Of a stretch of DNA of 37,239 nucleotides, positions 25,386 through 34,600 are shown one piece after another. Made by a program: the position numbers and the translations under genes. Within the stretch, counting starts at the first letter, position 1. Each line of letters opens with the position of its first letter. The notes below the pieces were generated by a model. That model searched no databases. It was given only the letters and a program-made list of their open reading frames with translations, and was not told the DNA's origin. The DNA is taken from NCBI GenBank assembly GCA_009786925.1, contig WRGY01000118.1, positions 1 through 37,239 of the forward strand, read 5' to 3'. Source of the stretch: Defluviitaleaceae bacterium (lineage in GTDB: Bacteria; Bacillota; Clostridia; Lachnospirales; WQUN01).

Positions 25386-26761
25386 TTTTTAAACGCGGTA
25401 TACCACGTAATAAAGCGTTCCCGATGTAGGTTTGCTACCCATTCTTTGTAAATGAGATACATTTTACCATTATACTTGAAGGATTCTTTCCAATATTTTA
25501 TTTTTCCGTTTGCCGTGCGTTGTTCGTTTAGATTGCTACGTGTTTCGATTTCTCGAAAAATGGGTGTGCGCACTCCAAACACGGATTGGGAATACTCGGC
25601 AGTGGTCAGCTTGCGTACCTCTGCTGTGGGAATGAGGTCGTTGGCAGAGAGTTCTTCAAAGCGGTCTTTTATCCATTTTCGGATAGAGCCTTCTACTTTT
25701 ATTTCTACAGGTGGTGCCGGTGGCAGTTTCTCTTGTTTTTTACGTGGGGCTTTTTCGGGCGTAGTGGAATAAATAAACGGCTCACCATCGGGTAAGTTAA
25801 ACACAGAGTTATACTTGCTTCCGCTTTCGGAAGTAATAAGTAAGCCCTTAACATCCTCCATAATCGTACCCTTAGCCGTCTCACGCGGCGCGATAAGCAA
25901 CACATTATCCTCTATAGAATGGATACAAAAGGGGCTACCCGTCAAAATAAAACGCACAAACTCACTCACACGTTTAAATCCATGCTGTTGTGCCTTAAAA
26001 TCGGGCAAATAATAGCTCATGTAGTTAGTAAAAACGGATACTTCCAAGCCGGGTAAATCTTCTGTTTCTTCTACAAAAAGAGCCTCAACCATACGTCGCA
26101 CGGTATGAAAGCACCCACAACGGTCGTTGCGGTCGCTCCAAATCTCAATCCCTGCATTAATCAAAACCTCCGAATACCTAGACCTCGGGAAATTAGCAAG
26201 ACAAACGGGTGGTGTCGGAGTTTCTGCCACAGGCACTATCTCTGCCTTACTCTTCCTACGCGAAGAAGTCGCAATGATGGTAGAATCCGACTTCTCCAGC
26301 GCGATAAAATAGTCACATGAGTTCCTAAAAATATTATTTGTTATTTTATCAAAACTGCATCCGATGACCCTTTTGCCATGCTCATGCAACTTTTTTGCCA
26401 AAAAGGCAAATATGCCGTCACCCGACGCTATTACATAGTTTTCAATCTCCGGCCTTTTATTAACCAAATCCACCGCATCTATGATTAAACTCACGTCGGC
26501 AGAGTTTTTCATCTTGTCATTTTGATTTGTATTAAAAATATGGACAGGCTCAATCCCTACTTGCAAAACCGAGCTACGCAGATTCCTGTTAAGTGGCAAA
26601 GCCCAGTCGGCATAAGCCCTCTGGATGGAAACACCATTAATGCCGTCCAACTCTAAGACCCGCCGATAGATTTCGTCCAGATGTAAGACGGTATTAGTTT
26701 TTCCGCTAAATAAGCCCATCAAATTCTCTATATCATAAAAAATTGCTGTGTTACAGACCAT
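25382..26761 (-). CDS. NYN-domain putative ribonuclease with a possible C-terminal LOTUS/OST-HTH region
   Basis: The 459-aa protein begins TAIFYDIENLMGL (Asp10 plus nearby Glu and Asn), then NSADVSLIIDAVDLV and YVIASGDGIFAFLAKKL. These are the acidic positions of the NYN (PIN-like, LabA/DUF88) nuclease fold. The rest contains RMVEALFVEETEDLPGLEVS and similar stretches that look like winged OST-HTH/LOTUS repeats, followed by a C-terminal basic region. That part is less certain. It is the first gene of an operon with ftsQ/divIB, from a good promoter and ribosome binding site. RNA targets are unknown. Confidence 0.75.
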   Translation of the reverse strand: MVCNTAIFYDIENLMGLFSGKTNTVLHLDEIYRRVLELDGINGVSIQRAYADWALPLNRNLRSSVLQVGIEPVHIFNTNQNDKMKNSADVSLIIDAVDLVNKRPEIENYVIASGDGIFAFLAKKLHEHGKRVIGCSFDKITNNIFRNSCDYFIALEKSDSTIIATSSRRKSKAEIVPVAETPTPPVCLANFPRSRYSEVLINAGIEIWSDRNDRCGCFHTVRRMVEALFVEETEDLPGLEVSVFTNYMSYYLPDFKAQQHGFKRVSEFVRFILTGSPFCIHSIEDNVLLIAPRETAKGTIMEDVKGLLITSESGSKYNSVFNLPDGEPFIYSTTPEKAPRKKQEKLPPAPPVEIKVEGSIRKWIKDRFEELSANDLIPTAEVRKLTTAEYSQSVFGVRTPIFREIETRSNLNEQRTANGKIKYWKESFKYNGKMYLIYKEWVANLHRERFITWYTAFKK

Positions 26762-26807
26762 ATATTTGCTCCTTTTTTAGCTCGACCAAAACTTTGACAT
26801 TTACGGC

Positions 26808-26837
26808 ATTATAACATGATAAATCTCGTAATTGCAA
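26808..26837 (-). promoter_or_regulatory. Sigma-A-type promoter of the NYN-ftsQ operon
   Basis: On the minus strand TTGCAA (26832-26837) and a perfect TATAAT (26808-26813) are separated by 18 bp. AAAAGGAG and the ATG at 26761 follow. Confidence 0.78.
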
Positions 26838-26888
26838 TTTTATTTTAGATTTTATGTAAAATATCGTAATGATTATGCGGATTGTGCC

Positions 26889-27602
26889 TTATAGTGAGTC
26901 TTTTGAATAATGTTTTATCAGGGCTGTGTTTTTATTATTTTCCAGATAATCCTTGCAGATTTCAGTAATATTGTATATTCCTTTGGCTATTTTCTCAAAC
27001 CAGTTATAGTTATTGGAACGCAAAATGTTATATGTATCACTTTCGCAACCCATTTCTTTGAGGCTTTTTGCAGAAAGAGGGCCGTTTTTTTCGATTAGGC
27101 AGGCTATTTTTATACAACGCTCACGATAGGCGGTGTTTATGATGGTTTTTGTTGTACCACCCGGGCTGTCAACTGTACGGCCGCTTATTTCTTTTTTTAT
27201 AATAGCGGCCCTTTTTGTCTCCTTGCGGGAGCGTTTCGTTGACTCGGGGAATGATATAATCTCTGCGTGTTTGACCGGACTGTCCAGGGCTACGGTGATA
27301 AGGCCGATTTCCAACTTTTTAAGCAATTTCTTTAAGGCGCGGAAGGTTTTTTCATTAGCACGGCGAGGACGCGGTATAGCTATGAATATGTGTGGGGTAG
27401 CTGTTTGGCGTTCCATGGCTTGGTAGATTAATGTTATGTTGGCAGAGAGCTTCATCTCTACGACCCAGAGTTCGCTGTTTTCATCCTCACCCCTTACCGC
27501 CGCTATATCACAGCCCTTTACCTCCCCACGCACAATAAAACCTTGCGAGATAAGCAAGGTTTTGATAGGGTCATATAGGTCAGATTCGGAGTATTTTTTC
27601 AT
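26889..27602 (-). CDS. DUF2161-type PD-(D/E)XK protein
   Basis: The 237-aa protein has the nuclease-like core Asp32 (GCDIAAVRGE), Glu49 and Lys51 (LWVVEMKLS), followed by Gln61. This is the PD-(D/E)XK pattern of DUF2161 proteins. The C-terminal third is a probable winged helix (KIACLIEKNGPLSAKSLKEM) ending in a Lys-rich tail. Its start is 18 bases after gyrB with a ribosome binding site (GAGGATATA), so it belongs to the gyrB transcript. It may act on DNA or nucleotides; no function is established for this type. Confidence 0.78.
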   Translation of the reverse strand: MKKYSESDLYDPIKTLLISQGFIVRGEVKGCDIAAVRGEDENSELWVVEMKLSANITLIYQAMERQTATPHIFIAIPRPRRANEKTFRALKKLLKKLEIGLITVALDSPVKHAEIISFPESTKRSRKETKRAAIIKKEISGRTVDSPGGTTKTIINTAYRERCIKIACLIEKNGPLSAKSLKEMGCESDTYNILRSNNYNWFEKIAKGIYNITEICKDYLENNKNTALIKHYSKDSL

Positions 27603-27620
27603 TATATCCTCAACATCTTT

Positions 27621-29531
27621 TTACACATCCAGGTTGCGAACCGTACTTGCAAATTCCTGTATAAACTCGCGCCTTGGCTCTACCTTGTCACCCATCAGCT
27701 GTGTAAACAACAAGTCGGCGGCTATTGCGTCGTCAAGGGATACACGCAGGAGCATACGTTTTTCCGGGTCCATTGTGGTTTCCCATAGCTGGTCTGCGTC
27801 CATTTCGCCGAGACCTTTGTAGCGTTGGATGGGTTTTATGCCTTCGCGCCCAATGTCATTTAAGATATTTCTTAGCTCATCGTCACTAAATGCATAATAT
27901 TGGTTTTTGCCTTTTTCCACTTTGTAAAGTGGCGGTTGTGCGATATACACAAAACCGTCGTCGATTAGGTCAGGCATAAAACGATACATAAATGTAAGCA
28001 ATAATGTACGGATATGCGAGCCGTCCACATCCGCGTCAGTCATAATTACAATTTTGTGATAGCGTAGTTTTTCTATGTCAAAATCTTCGTGGATGCCTGT
28101 ACCAAATGCTGTAATCATCGCACGGATTTCCTTGTTTTCCAGTATTTTGTCCAAGCGTGCTTTTTCTACATTCATTATTTTTCCTCGGAGAGGGAGGATT
28201 GCCTGTGTACGGGGAAGTCGTGCATTTTTGGCACTGCCGCCTGCGGAGTCACCCTCTACGATAAAGATTTCGCATAATGCGGGGTCTTTTTCAGAACAAT
28301 CAGAAAGCTTACCCGGTAAACGCCCGCCTTCGAGTACGGATTTGCGCTGCACGAGTTCGCGTGCTTTTTTAGCAGCTTCGCGTGCGCGTGCGGCAAGCAG
28401 ACCTTTGTCAATGATGGCTTTGCCCACAGCAGGATGCTCTTCGAGAAAATACGCCAAATTTTCTGACAAAACGGACTCTACGGCGGTTCGGGCTTCGGAG
28501 TTATTTAGTTTTGCCTTTGTCTGGCTCTCAAATTGCGGTTCTTCTACTTTAATACTTATAACGGATGCGATACCCTCACGCACATCATCTGTGGATAGAT
28601 TTTTTTCGTTATCCTTCAAAAGCTTAAATTTACGTGCATAGTCATTTACGGTTTTTGTCAAACCTGCACGGAAACCCGTGACATGTGTACCACCGTCTGC
28701 TGTGTTGATATTATTTACAAAAGCGTAGGTGTTTTCTATGAAGCCGTCATTATGTTGCAATGCTATTTCTACATGTACGTTTTCGTATCTGGCCTCGCAA
28801 TAGAATATTTCTTCTACCAGTGGTGTTTTGTTCTTGTTTATAAATGCAACAAACTCTTTTATACCACCGTCGTATTTATATGAGCGATAGCGATGTGGGT
28901 CGCGTCTTTCGTCTACCAAGTCAATTTTCAGACGTTTTGTTAGGAAGGCGGTCTCTTGCAGTCTTTGTTTTAATGTTTCGAAATTATATTCCAGTTCTTC
29001 AAAAATCTCGGGGTCGGGCTTAAAATGTACGAGTGTACCTGTTTCGGAAGTATCGCCGATGATGGTGAGGTCTGTTTCTTTAGGCCCGCGAGAAAATCTT
29101 TGCTCATGGATTTTTTCGCCATCATATACCCGCACAATCAGCCACTCTGACAACGCATTTACTGCCGAAGCACCTACTCCGTGTAATCCTCCTGATACCT
29201 TGTATCCGCCCGAGCCAAATTTGCCACCCGCATGTAATACCGTAAAAATAACCTCAACGGCAGGCAGTCCTGTCTGTGCTTGTATGCCTACAGGTATGCC
29301 GCGCCCATTATCTCTTACAGAAATCGAATTGTCGGGATGTATTGTCACAATAATCTCGTCACAAGCGTCCATCAACGCCTCATCCACGGCATTGTCTACG
29401 ATTTCATATACGAGGTGATGCAGTCCCTTTGCGGCTGTCGAGCCGATGTACATACCCGGTCGTTTTCTGACTGCTTCCAAACCTTCCAGTACCTGTATAT
29501 TGTCTGCTGAATATTCTTGTAAATTAGACAT
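27621..29531 (-). CDS. gyrB: DNA gyrase subunit B
   Basis: The 636-aa protein has the ATPase domain ([36 protein letters not shown]) and the TOPRIM/C-terminal core ([47 protein letters not shown]). Length is standard for Gram-positive GyrB. It lies directly after recF with an eight-base overlap, the classic dnaA-dnaN-recF-gyrB order at the origin. gyrA does not follow within this window, which is unusual; DUF2161 follows instead. Confidence 0.97.
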   Translation of the reverse strand: MSNLQEYSADNIQVLEGLEAVRKRPGMYIGSTAAKGLHHLVYEIVDNAVDEALMDACDEIIVTIHPDNSISVRDNGRGIPVGIQAQTGLPAVEVIFTVLHAGGKFGSGGYKVSGGLHGVGASAVNALSEWLIVRVYDGEKIHEQRFSRGPKETDLTIIGDTSETGTLVHFKPDPEIFEELEYNFETLKQRLQETAFLTKRLKIDLVDERRDPHRYRSYKYDGGIKEFVAFINKNKTPLVEEIFYCEARYENVHVEIALQHNDGFIENTYAFVNNINTADGGTHVTGFRAGLTKTVNDYARKFKLLKDNEKNLSTDDVREGIASVISIKVEEPQFESQTKAKLNNSEARTAVESVLSENLAYFLEEHPAVGKAIIDKGLLAARAREAAKKARELVQRKSVLEGGRLPGKLSDCSEKDPALCEIFIVEGDSAGGSAKNARLPRTQAILPLRGKIMNVEKARLDKILENKEIRAMITAFGTGIHEDFDIEKLRYHKIVIMTDADVDGSHIRTLLLTFMYRFMPDLIDDGFVYIAQPPLYKVEKGKNQYYAFSDDELRNILNDIGREGIKPIQRYKGLGEMDADQLWETTMDPEKRMLLRVSLDDAIAADLLFTQLMGDKVEPRREFIQEFASTVRNLDV

Positions 29532-30603
29532 TTTTTATTACTCCCTTTTCCATGTGCAATAATTTATAATTTTTAAAATTGTACTCCTCGATGCCTGTGC
29601 AGGTTACTATTGTTTGTAAATCGTTAATGTTTTCTAATAAATATTTTTGCCTGTGTTTGTCCAGCTCGGAAAGCACATCATCTAATAAAAGGATTGGTGT
29701 TTCGTTTTTACTTTGCTTTATTATTTCGATTTCAGCGAGTTTTGCAGAAAGTGCAGCTGTACGCTGCTGACCTTGTGAGCCAAAATGACGTGCAGATATG
29801 CCATTTATAGAAAATTCTATATCATCTGTGTGTATGCCATCGGAGGTTGTACCACGCATGATGTCACGCTCATGTGATTTTTCCAGTATACGAGCAAAGT
29901 TCTCTGTAGTTACACTTGGTTTGTATTCCATCCTTAGATTTTCTGTATCCTGCGTTATCTTTTTGTGTATTTTATTTGCTGTTTTATTTATTTTTTTTAT
30001 AAATGCCATGCGAGTGTTTATTATTCTTTGGCCATAGTTTACCAATTGCTCATCCCATATGCTGAGACTGTCACGAGCAGATTTGTTTTTTTGCAAAGAT
30101 TTTAACAATGCGTTTCGTTGTTTTAAAGCCCTGTGATACTCACGCAGGTCATTATAGTATACAGGAGAAAGCTGACATATTTCCATATCCATAAAACGGC
30201 GGCGTTCGGAAGGACCTGCTTTTATCAGGCGAAGGTCTTCGGGCGAAAACATAACAACAAGCAATTTACCAAACAAATCTTTCATGTGGCGCATAGGCAA
30301 AAAATCTATATTTATGCTCTTTATGGTCTTTTTTCCTTGTTGAAGATTGGCTTCTATTGTGGATGACATTGTAGCACGTTCTGTTTCTATACATATGGAT
30401 GCGGCAGATTTTTCGCGATTAATCAGTTCTGCATCGTTGCGAGCGCGTAGTGAGCGTCCAAATGCACAAAAATAAATTGCTTCAAGGAAATTGGTTTTCC
30501 CTTGTGCATTATTACCATATATTATATTTACAGTAGGCGAAAGCTCTTGTTTTTTTATAGAGAGATTCCTATATCCGTTTGCAGATAGATTTTTTATAAC
30601 CAT
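29524..30603 (-). CDS. recF: DNA replication and repair protein RecF
   Basis: The 359-aa ATPase helps load RecA at gaps. It has Walker [14 protein letters not shown], a signature [10 protein letters not shown] and Walker [17 protein letters not shown] chose ATG 30603 ([13 protein letters not shown]), four bases after the dnaN stop. A longer frame reaches 30714 but would overlap dnaN by over 100 bases and has no family-like N-terminus. There is no strong ribosome binding site, so translation is probably coupled to dnaN. Confidence 0.95.
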   Translation of the reverse strand: MVIKNLSANGYRNLSIKKQELSPTVNIIYGNNAQGKTNFLEAIYFCAFGRSLRARNDAELINREKSAASICIETERATMSSTIEANLQQGKKTIKSINIDFLPMRHMKDLFGKLLVVMFSPEDLRLIKAGPSERRRFMDMEICQLSPVYYNDLREYHRALKQRNALLKSLQKNKSARDSLSIWDEQLVNYGQRIINTRMAFIKKINKTANKIHKKITQDTENLRMEYKPSVTTENFARILEKSHERDIMRGTTSDGIHTDDIEFSINGISARHFGSQGQQRTAALSAKLAEIEIIKQSKNETPILLLDDVLSELDKHRQKYLLENINDLQTIVTCTGIEEYNFKNYKLLHMEKGVIKNV

Positions 30604-30607
30604 GGAG

Positions 30608-31723
30608 CTATGCAGGCGGACGAAGCGGCACAATAAGGTATCGGAAACCACGCTCACTATCCATTCCACGGACGGTACATGGTGATAATGTGGTATTAAA
30701 TTTAACAATGACACGTTCTTCTTCTACAGCTCGCAGTACATCTATAAAATATTTTGGATTAAAATATATTATTAGGTCTTTTCCTTCTGTTTCACAAGGT
30801 ACACCATCTTCTACTTGGCCGCGGTCGGACTGTGCTGTGATAATAAGGTCATCATCATTGACTTCTATTTTAACCGGGAGCATACGATTTTCTGACGCTA
30901 CAAGGATTGCACGCTCAAATGCGTTAAGCAATTGCACACGGTCGGTGACTACTATAGTAGAATAATCCTCGTTATAAATTTGGTCATATCTGATAAAATC
31001 ACCTGTGAGTATTCCTGATACAAGCCTAAATTCTTTTGTCTCAAACACGGCTTTGCTTTTTGTAAAATAAAAAGTGATTTCTTCTTCGCTGTCAGGGAGT
31101 ATTCGGCTTAGTTCATTTAATGCGCGACCGGGTACTACCGCACTACTGTCAGGAGTATCTTCTCCCAAAAATGTAGAGCAATAAGAAATCCTAAACATAT
31201 CTATGGCTACTATTTCTAATATATTATTTTTTATTTCCATTTTTTCGCCTGTGATTATGGGTTTTGTAGAATCAAGAGAAACAGAAAAAATCGTTTGTTT
31301 TATCATATCTTTGAGCAGATTAGATTTTATATTGTAGCGGTCTGCACTTTCCAGTTCGTTTTCTGATACAACAGGAAATTCTTCTGCCGGTTGTCCGGAC
31401 ATTTTTAGACGAGAACGGCCGCTTTTGCAGATTGCATTGTATTTGTCATCCACTTCTATCATTATGGAATTGCCGGAAGTTTTTCTTATAATGTCCGTAA
31501 AAAGTTTTGCATCCAGAGCAATTGCTCCTTGTTGCTCTACCTGTGCCTCTATGGTAGTAGTCTGTATACATATTTCTTTATCATTGCCAATCAATGTTAG
31601 CCCATCATCCGTAGCTGTAAGCAATATGCATTCTAAGATGGGGCTGGTGGTACGTGTAGATACGGCTCGTCCGACAAGAGTGAGCGCGTCTTGTAGTTTA
31701 TTTCTGTCACATGTAAAAATCAC
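30608..31723 (-). CDS. dnaN: DNA polymerase III beta subunit (sliding clamp)
   Basis: The 371-aa protein starts at GTG 31723 behind AGGTGA. It begins MIFTCDRNKLQDALTLVGRA and ends with the clamp signature YLIVPLRP. Its length is normal for a three-domain clamp. It is preceded by the 169-bp dnaA-dnaN spacer with DnaA boxes and followed immediately by recF. The S4-domain gene yaaA, often between dnaN and recF, is absent. Confidence 0.97.
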   Translation of the reverse strand: MIFTCDRNKLQDALTLVGRAVSTRTTSPILECILLTATDDGLTLIGNDKEICIQTTTIEAQVEQQGAIALDAKLFTDIIRKTSGNSIMIEVDDKYNAICKSGRSRLKMSGQPAEEFPVVSENELESADRYNIKSNLLKDMIKQTIFSVSLDSTKPIITGEKMEIKNNILEIVAIDMFRISYCSTFLGEDTPDSSAVVPGRALNELSRILPDSEEEITFYFTKSKAVFETKEFRLVSGILTGDFIRYDQIYNEDYSTIVVTDRVQLLNAFERAILVASENRMLPVKIEVNDDDLIITAQSDRGQVEDGVPCETEGKDLIIYFNPKYFIDVLRAVEEERVIVKFNTTLSPCTVRGMDSERGFRYLIVPLRPPA

Positions 31724-31773
31724 GAAATCACCTATTTATAATATTATTTATAAGTAGTAGCAGTACTAGGCTC

Positions 31774-31887
31774 TGTGGATACGTGGAAAAGTAGTTGTAG
31801 GGTACATAATCATTGGTTTTTTGCGGAGGATAAGCCTGTAAAAATCCTGTGCAAATATATGTGAGTTGTTATAGTTTATGTGGATAA
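31774..31887. other. DnaA-box cluster between dnaA and dnaN (second half of oriC)
   Basis: A perfect box TTATCCACA on the minus strand is at 31879-31887, and a one-mismatch box (GTATCCACA) at 31774-31782. The dnaA-dnaN spacer is a usual place for the second oriC part in Firmicutes. I did not find a clear AT-rich unwinding element here. Confidence 0.65.
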
Positions 31888-31892
31888 AATAT

Positions 31893-33209
31893 TTATTCGT
31901 CTTTTATTCTTAACTCCAGCCTCTCGACTATGTTGCGGATTTTTTCGTCTTGTTCTATTTCTGCTGTGATTTTGTTGCAGGAGTGTATAACAGTCGTATG
32001 GTCACGGCCACCAAAAAATTGACCTACCGCAGGGAGTGGAGTGTCGAGGATTTTTCGGATAAGGTACATAGCTATTTGGCGCGGCAATACTATATTTTGG
32101 GTACGTTTGCGGCCGTTTAGGTCCTCTATGGTTACATTAAAGTGATTGCATATTGTTTGCCTAATCGACTCCATGGTGATGGGTGGTTTTTCTTTGCCTA
32201 CAAGTTGGTCTTTTAAGGCTTGGCGTGCGAGTTCCATGGTAATTGTGGCATTTGTCAGGCGAGAGTATGCAATGATTTTGTTAAATGCACCTTCCATGTC
32301 GCGTATGTTTGAGATTATATTTTTTACAATAAATTCTTTGATTTCTGAAGGGAAGTCTATTTTTTCCAGATTAATTTTTTTGTCGAGTATGGCCGTACGG
32401 GTTTCGTAGTCCGGGATGGATACGTCGGCGAGCAGACCGGAGGCAAAGCGTGAAGTAAGGCGCGGCTCAAGTGTAGTAAGCTCGCTCGGTGGAATATCGG
32501 ATGTTAGTACGATTTGGCGATTTAATGATGTCATATGGTTATATGTGTGGAAAAGTTCTTCCTGTGTTTCTATTTTGCCATCGAGGAACTGCACATCGTC
32601 TATGAGCAAAACATCTACATTGCGGTATTTTTTACGGAATGCAGGTGTGGTTTTTTCTCGTATAGAGGTAATAAACTCGTCTGTAAATGTGGAGGCAGGG
32701 ACATATAACACGATAAGTTTTGGATTTTCGTCATAGATTTGGTTTCCGATAGAGTGGATTAGATGGGTTTTGCCAAGGCCAACACCTCCGTACAAAAAAA
32801 GAGGGTTGTACTCCTCGGCAGCTCCCGGAGAATCTGCTACGGCACGAGAACCTGCATATGCCAACTCATTACATTTGCCTGATACAAATGTATCGAATGT
32901 ATAGCGAGGGCGTAGCCCGGTTTTGTTATAATTGCTCACTTTGCCGGAGCGTAGTGGGTCTGCTGAGTCCTCCGGTGAGATAATATGAACTTCTACATCT
33001 TGGTCTGTAAGAAAACGGATATATCTTGTGATTTCGCGGTGATGGCGTGATAGTGATGTTTTATAAAACTCTGAACGCGCCTTTAAGGTAAAAATACCGT
33101 CCTCATATGAAACGGGTACCACGGGCTTTATCATTGTTTCAAAGACAACTTCTGAAAGAGATTGTGAAAGCATTTCTTTTGCATTATTCCATATGTCGTT
33201 AATATCCAC
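31893..33209 (-). CDS. dnaA: Chromosomal replication initiator DnaA
   Basis: I chose GTG 33209 (VDINDIWNNAKEML), preceded by GGAGGG; a longer frame to 33254 lacks the family N-terminus and overlaps a DnaA box. The 438-aa protein has domain I (1-80), a short linker, the AAA+ domain with Walker A GGVGLGKTH (141-149) and Walker B LLIDDVQF, and the C-terminal box-binding domain ending in GGRDHTTVIHSCNKI. It binds the boxes on both sides of its own gene and probably autoregulates. Confidence 0.97.
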   Translation of the reverse strand: MDINDIWNNAKEMLSQSLSEVVFETMIKPVVPVSYEDGIFTLKARSEFYKTSLSRHHREITRYIRFLTDQDVEVHIISPEDSADPLRSGKVSNYNKTGLRPRYTFDTFVSGKCNELAYAGSRAVADSPGAAEEYNPLFLYGGVGLGKTHLIHSIGNQIYDENPKLIVLYVPASTFTDEFITSIREKTTPAFRKKYRNVDVLLIDDVQFLDGKIETQEELFHTYNHMTSLNRQIVLTSDIPPSELTTLEPRLTSRFASGLLADVSIPDYETRTAILDKKINLEKIDFPSEIKEFIVKNIISNIRDMEGAFNKIIAYSRLTNATITMELARQALKDQLVGKEKPPITMESIRQTICNHFNVTIEDLNGRKRTQNIVLPRQIAMYLIRKILDTPLPAVGQFFGGRDHTTVIHSCNKITAEIEQDEKIRNIVERLELRIKDE

Positions 33210-33244
33210 AGAAAAACCCTCCAAAAATAGGTGAAAAAAGAGAG

Positions 33245-33339
33245 TTATCAACATTTCTACAGAAAGTTATCCACAGAATGTTAATAAATTTGAATTCCCC
33301 CATTAATTATTTTAACAAATTTATGGTAAGTTATCAACA
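33245..33339. other. oriC core upstream of dnaA
   Basis: Boxes TTATCAACA at 33245-33253, TTATCCACA at 33267-33275 and TTATCAACA at 33331-33339 all lie on the plus strand. Between them, about 33277-33326 is strongly AT-rich (runs such as TTAATAAATTTG and AATTATTTTAAC) and is a candidate unwinding element. The rightmost box overlaps the last codons of the lipoprotein gene. Confidence 0.85.
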
Positions 33340-34544
33340 TAAATAACATGTCTGTGGAAACATGCTGTTATTTTTTTTCCGGAAATTCTGCGAGAGTCGA
33401 TTACGGTAGAATAATTTATTTCTATTGTTTGACGAGAAGTGGGGGTAGAAAGCTCAAGTGCTGTGGGAATATATATTATTTCTTCCCATACATAACCGTG
33501 ATGGACAGAGCGTGTCCAACGTAGATTTTCGGATAATGTCGAGCGTTCCAGTGTTTGCAAAAAGTGGTCGGAGGTAGTAGCTATATTATAAGCAGCAATA
33601 AGTTGTGGCTCTGTAGAAATAGAAAAATCGTCTCGGTACATACGATTTAATGTAAAATTGTCAGCATATGCAATCAGCCCGAGCCGCGGAAAATTTTGCA
33701 GAGCATCATAGATTCTTTCTATTTCTTCGGAGGCTTGTCGGACTCTGTAACGGTAGTCACCTCGGGTAAAGTGGCTCACGCCAAGCGGTAGTGCCATAAG
33801 TGGCTTATGTTGATGGAAAGAATGATAAAATGTTTCAAAGTTGGTAAGTACATCGGTAAAACCTCTTTCAGTATCCCAACAAGCAAGCAGAGGCAACGCA
33901 ACCCAGTCCACCGCAAAATGCCCCGGATAAAAAGGATTTGACGGTGTAGCAGTATGAGAAGGTGCGACCCATACAAATGCCGCCATAGGGGCGTGAGCAT
34001 GGAAAGCATTACGTGCCTGACGAAAAAGCAGAGTATACTCCGTAGGCATACGTGTATGTGTCTCGTCAGGATAAAAAACAATAAACATAGGCAAATTAAA
34101 CGAGCCGAGGCGATGTGCCAGATGGATTAATAATTCCATCTCGGGGATGTCATCGAGGTCTGGGTTTGTGGGTGGATGTATAATCAGCATGGGTGTAGCA
34201 CGCGAGGCTATACAATGTAAAACCCAAGAAATCGGAATTTCTTCACCCAAGTCCATCTCATGTACAAAAACAGCATGACGTTTACCCGCCGCATATTCAA
34301 ATTCTCTGATAGCGGTACCTTCTGTTAGCCATGCGGCTAAATATATGCCTTCTATAGGCTCATACATAGCAGGAGTCGCTTCACTGCGATAAAATATAGT
34401 AAACGGTTGCGGTGCATTTTCTTGTGCCTTGATTACTGTTTCGGAGACAGTAACACTGCGCGGTATGCCTATGATTTGCGGCGGGTTTTCTGTCATACAT
34501 GAGGTCAATATAAACAGCAAAGGCAATAAAAAAATCTTTTTCAT
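33321..34544 (-). CDS. Lipoprotein with a GH26-like domain
   Basis: The 407-aa protein has a lipoprotein signal (LTSC, Cys16). After a linker, it has GIYLAAWLTEGTAIREFEYA, PMLIIHPPTN, FIVFYPDETH, AAFVWVAPS and FYPGHFAVDWVALPLLACW. This order of motifs resembles glycoside hydrolase family 26-type proteins. The usual acid/base HEMN-type motif is changed to YPDETH, so activity on a sugar is uncertain. The end of the gene overlaps a DnaA box at oriC. Confidence 0.6.
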   Translation of the reverse strand: MKKIFLLPLLFILTSCMTENPPQIIGIPRSVTVSETVIKAQENAPQPFTIFYRSEATPAMYEPIEGIYLAAWLTEGTAIREFEYAAGKRHAVFVHEMDLGEEIPISWVLHCIASRATPMLIIHPPTNPDLDDIPEMELLIHLAHRLGSFNLPMFIVFYPDETHTRMPTEYTLLFRQARNAFHAHAPMAAFVWVAPSHTATPSNPFYPGHFAVDWVALPLLACWDTERGFTDVLTNFETFYHSFHQHKPLMALPLGVSHFTRGDYRYRVRQASEEIERIYDALQNFPRLGLIAYADNFTLNRMYRDDFSISTEPQLIAAYNIATTSDHFLQTLERSTLSENLRWTRSVHHGYVWEEIIYIPTALELSTPTSRQTIEINYSTVIDSRRISGKKITACFHRHVIYVDNLP

Positions 34545-34558
34545 TTTTAGGCTCTCTC

Positions 34559-34581
34559 AATTTAAGAATGTTTCTTAAATT
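34559..34581. repeat. 23-bp palindrome upstream of the lipoprotein gene
   Basis: AATTTAAGAA and TTCTTAAATT flank TGT. It lies 15 bp before the lipoprotein start and 20 bp after the MFS gene. It lacks a T run, so an operator is as likely as a terminator. Confidence 0.5.
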
Positions 34582-34600
34582 CTAGCCTCTATGTAAGGTT

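Noticed and set aside
27621-29531. Frames on the plus strand over gyrB, recF, parE and parC
   Set aside because: They are shadows of the real genes without ribosome binding sites or known motifs.
30604-30714. 37-codon N-terminal extension of recF
   Set aside because: It overlaps dnaN by over 100 bases and has no RecF-like sequence; ATG 30603 begins with the family N-terminus.
33210-33254. 15-codon extension of dnaA
   Set aside because: It contains a DnaA box, is hydrophobic and has no ribosome binding site; GTG 33209 has GGAGGG upstream.
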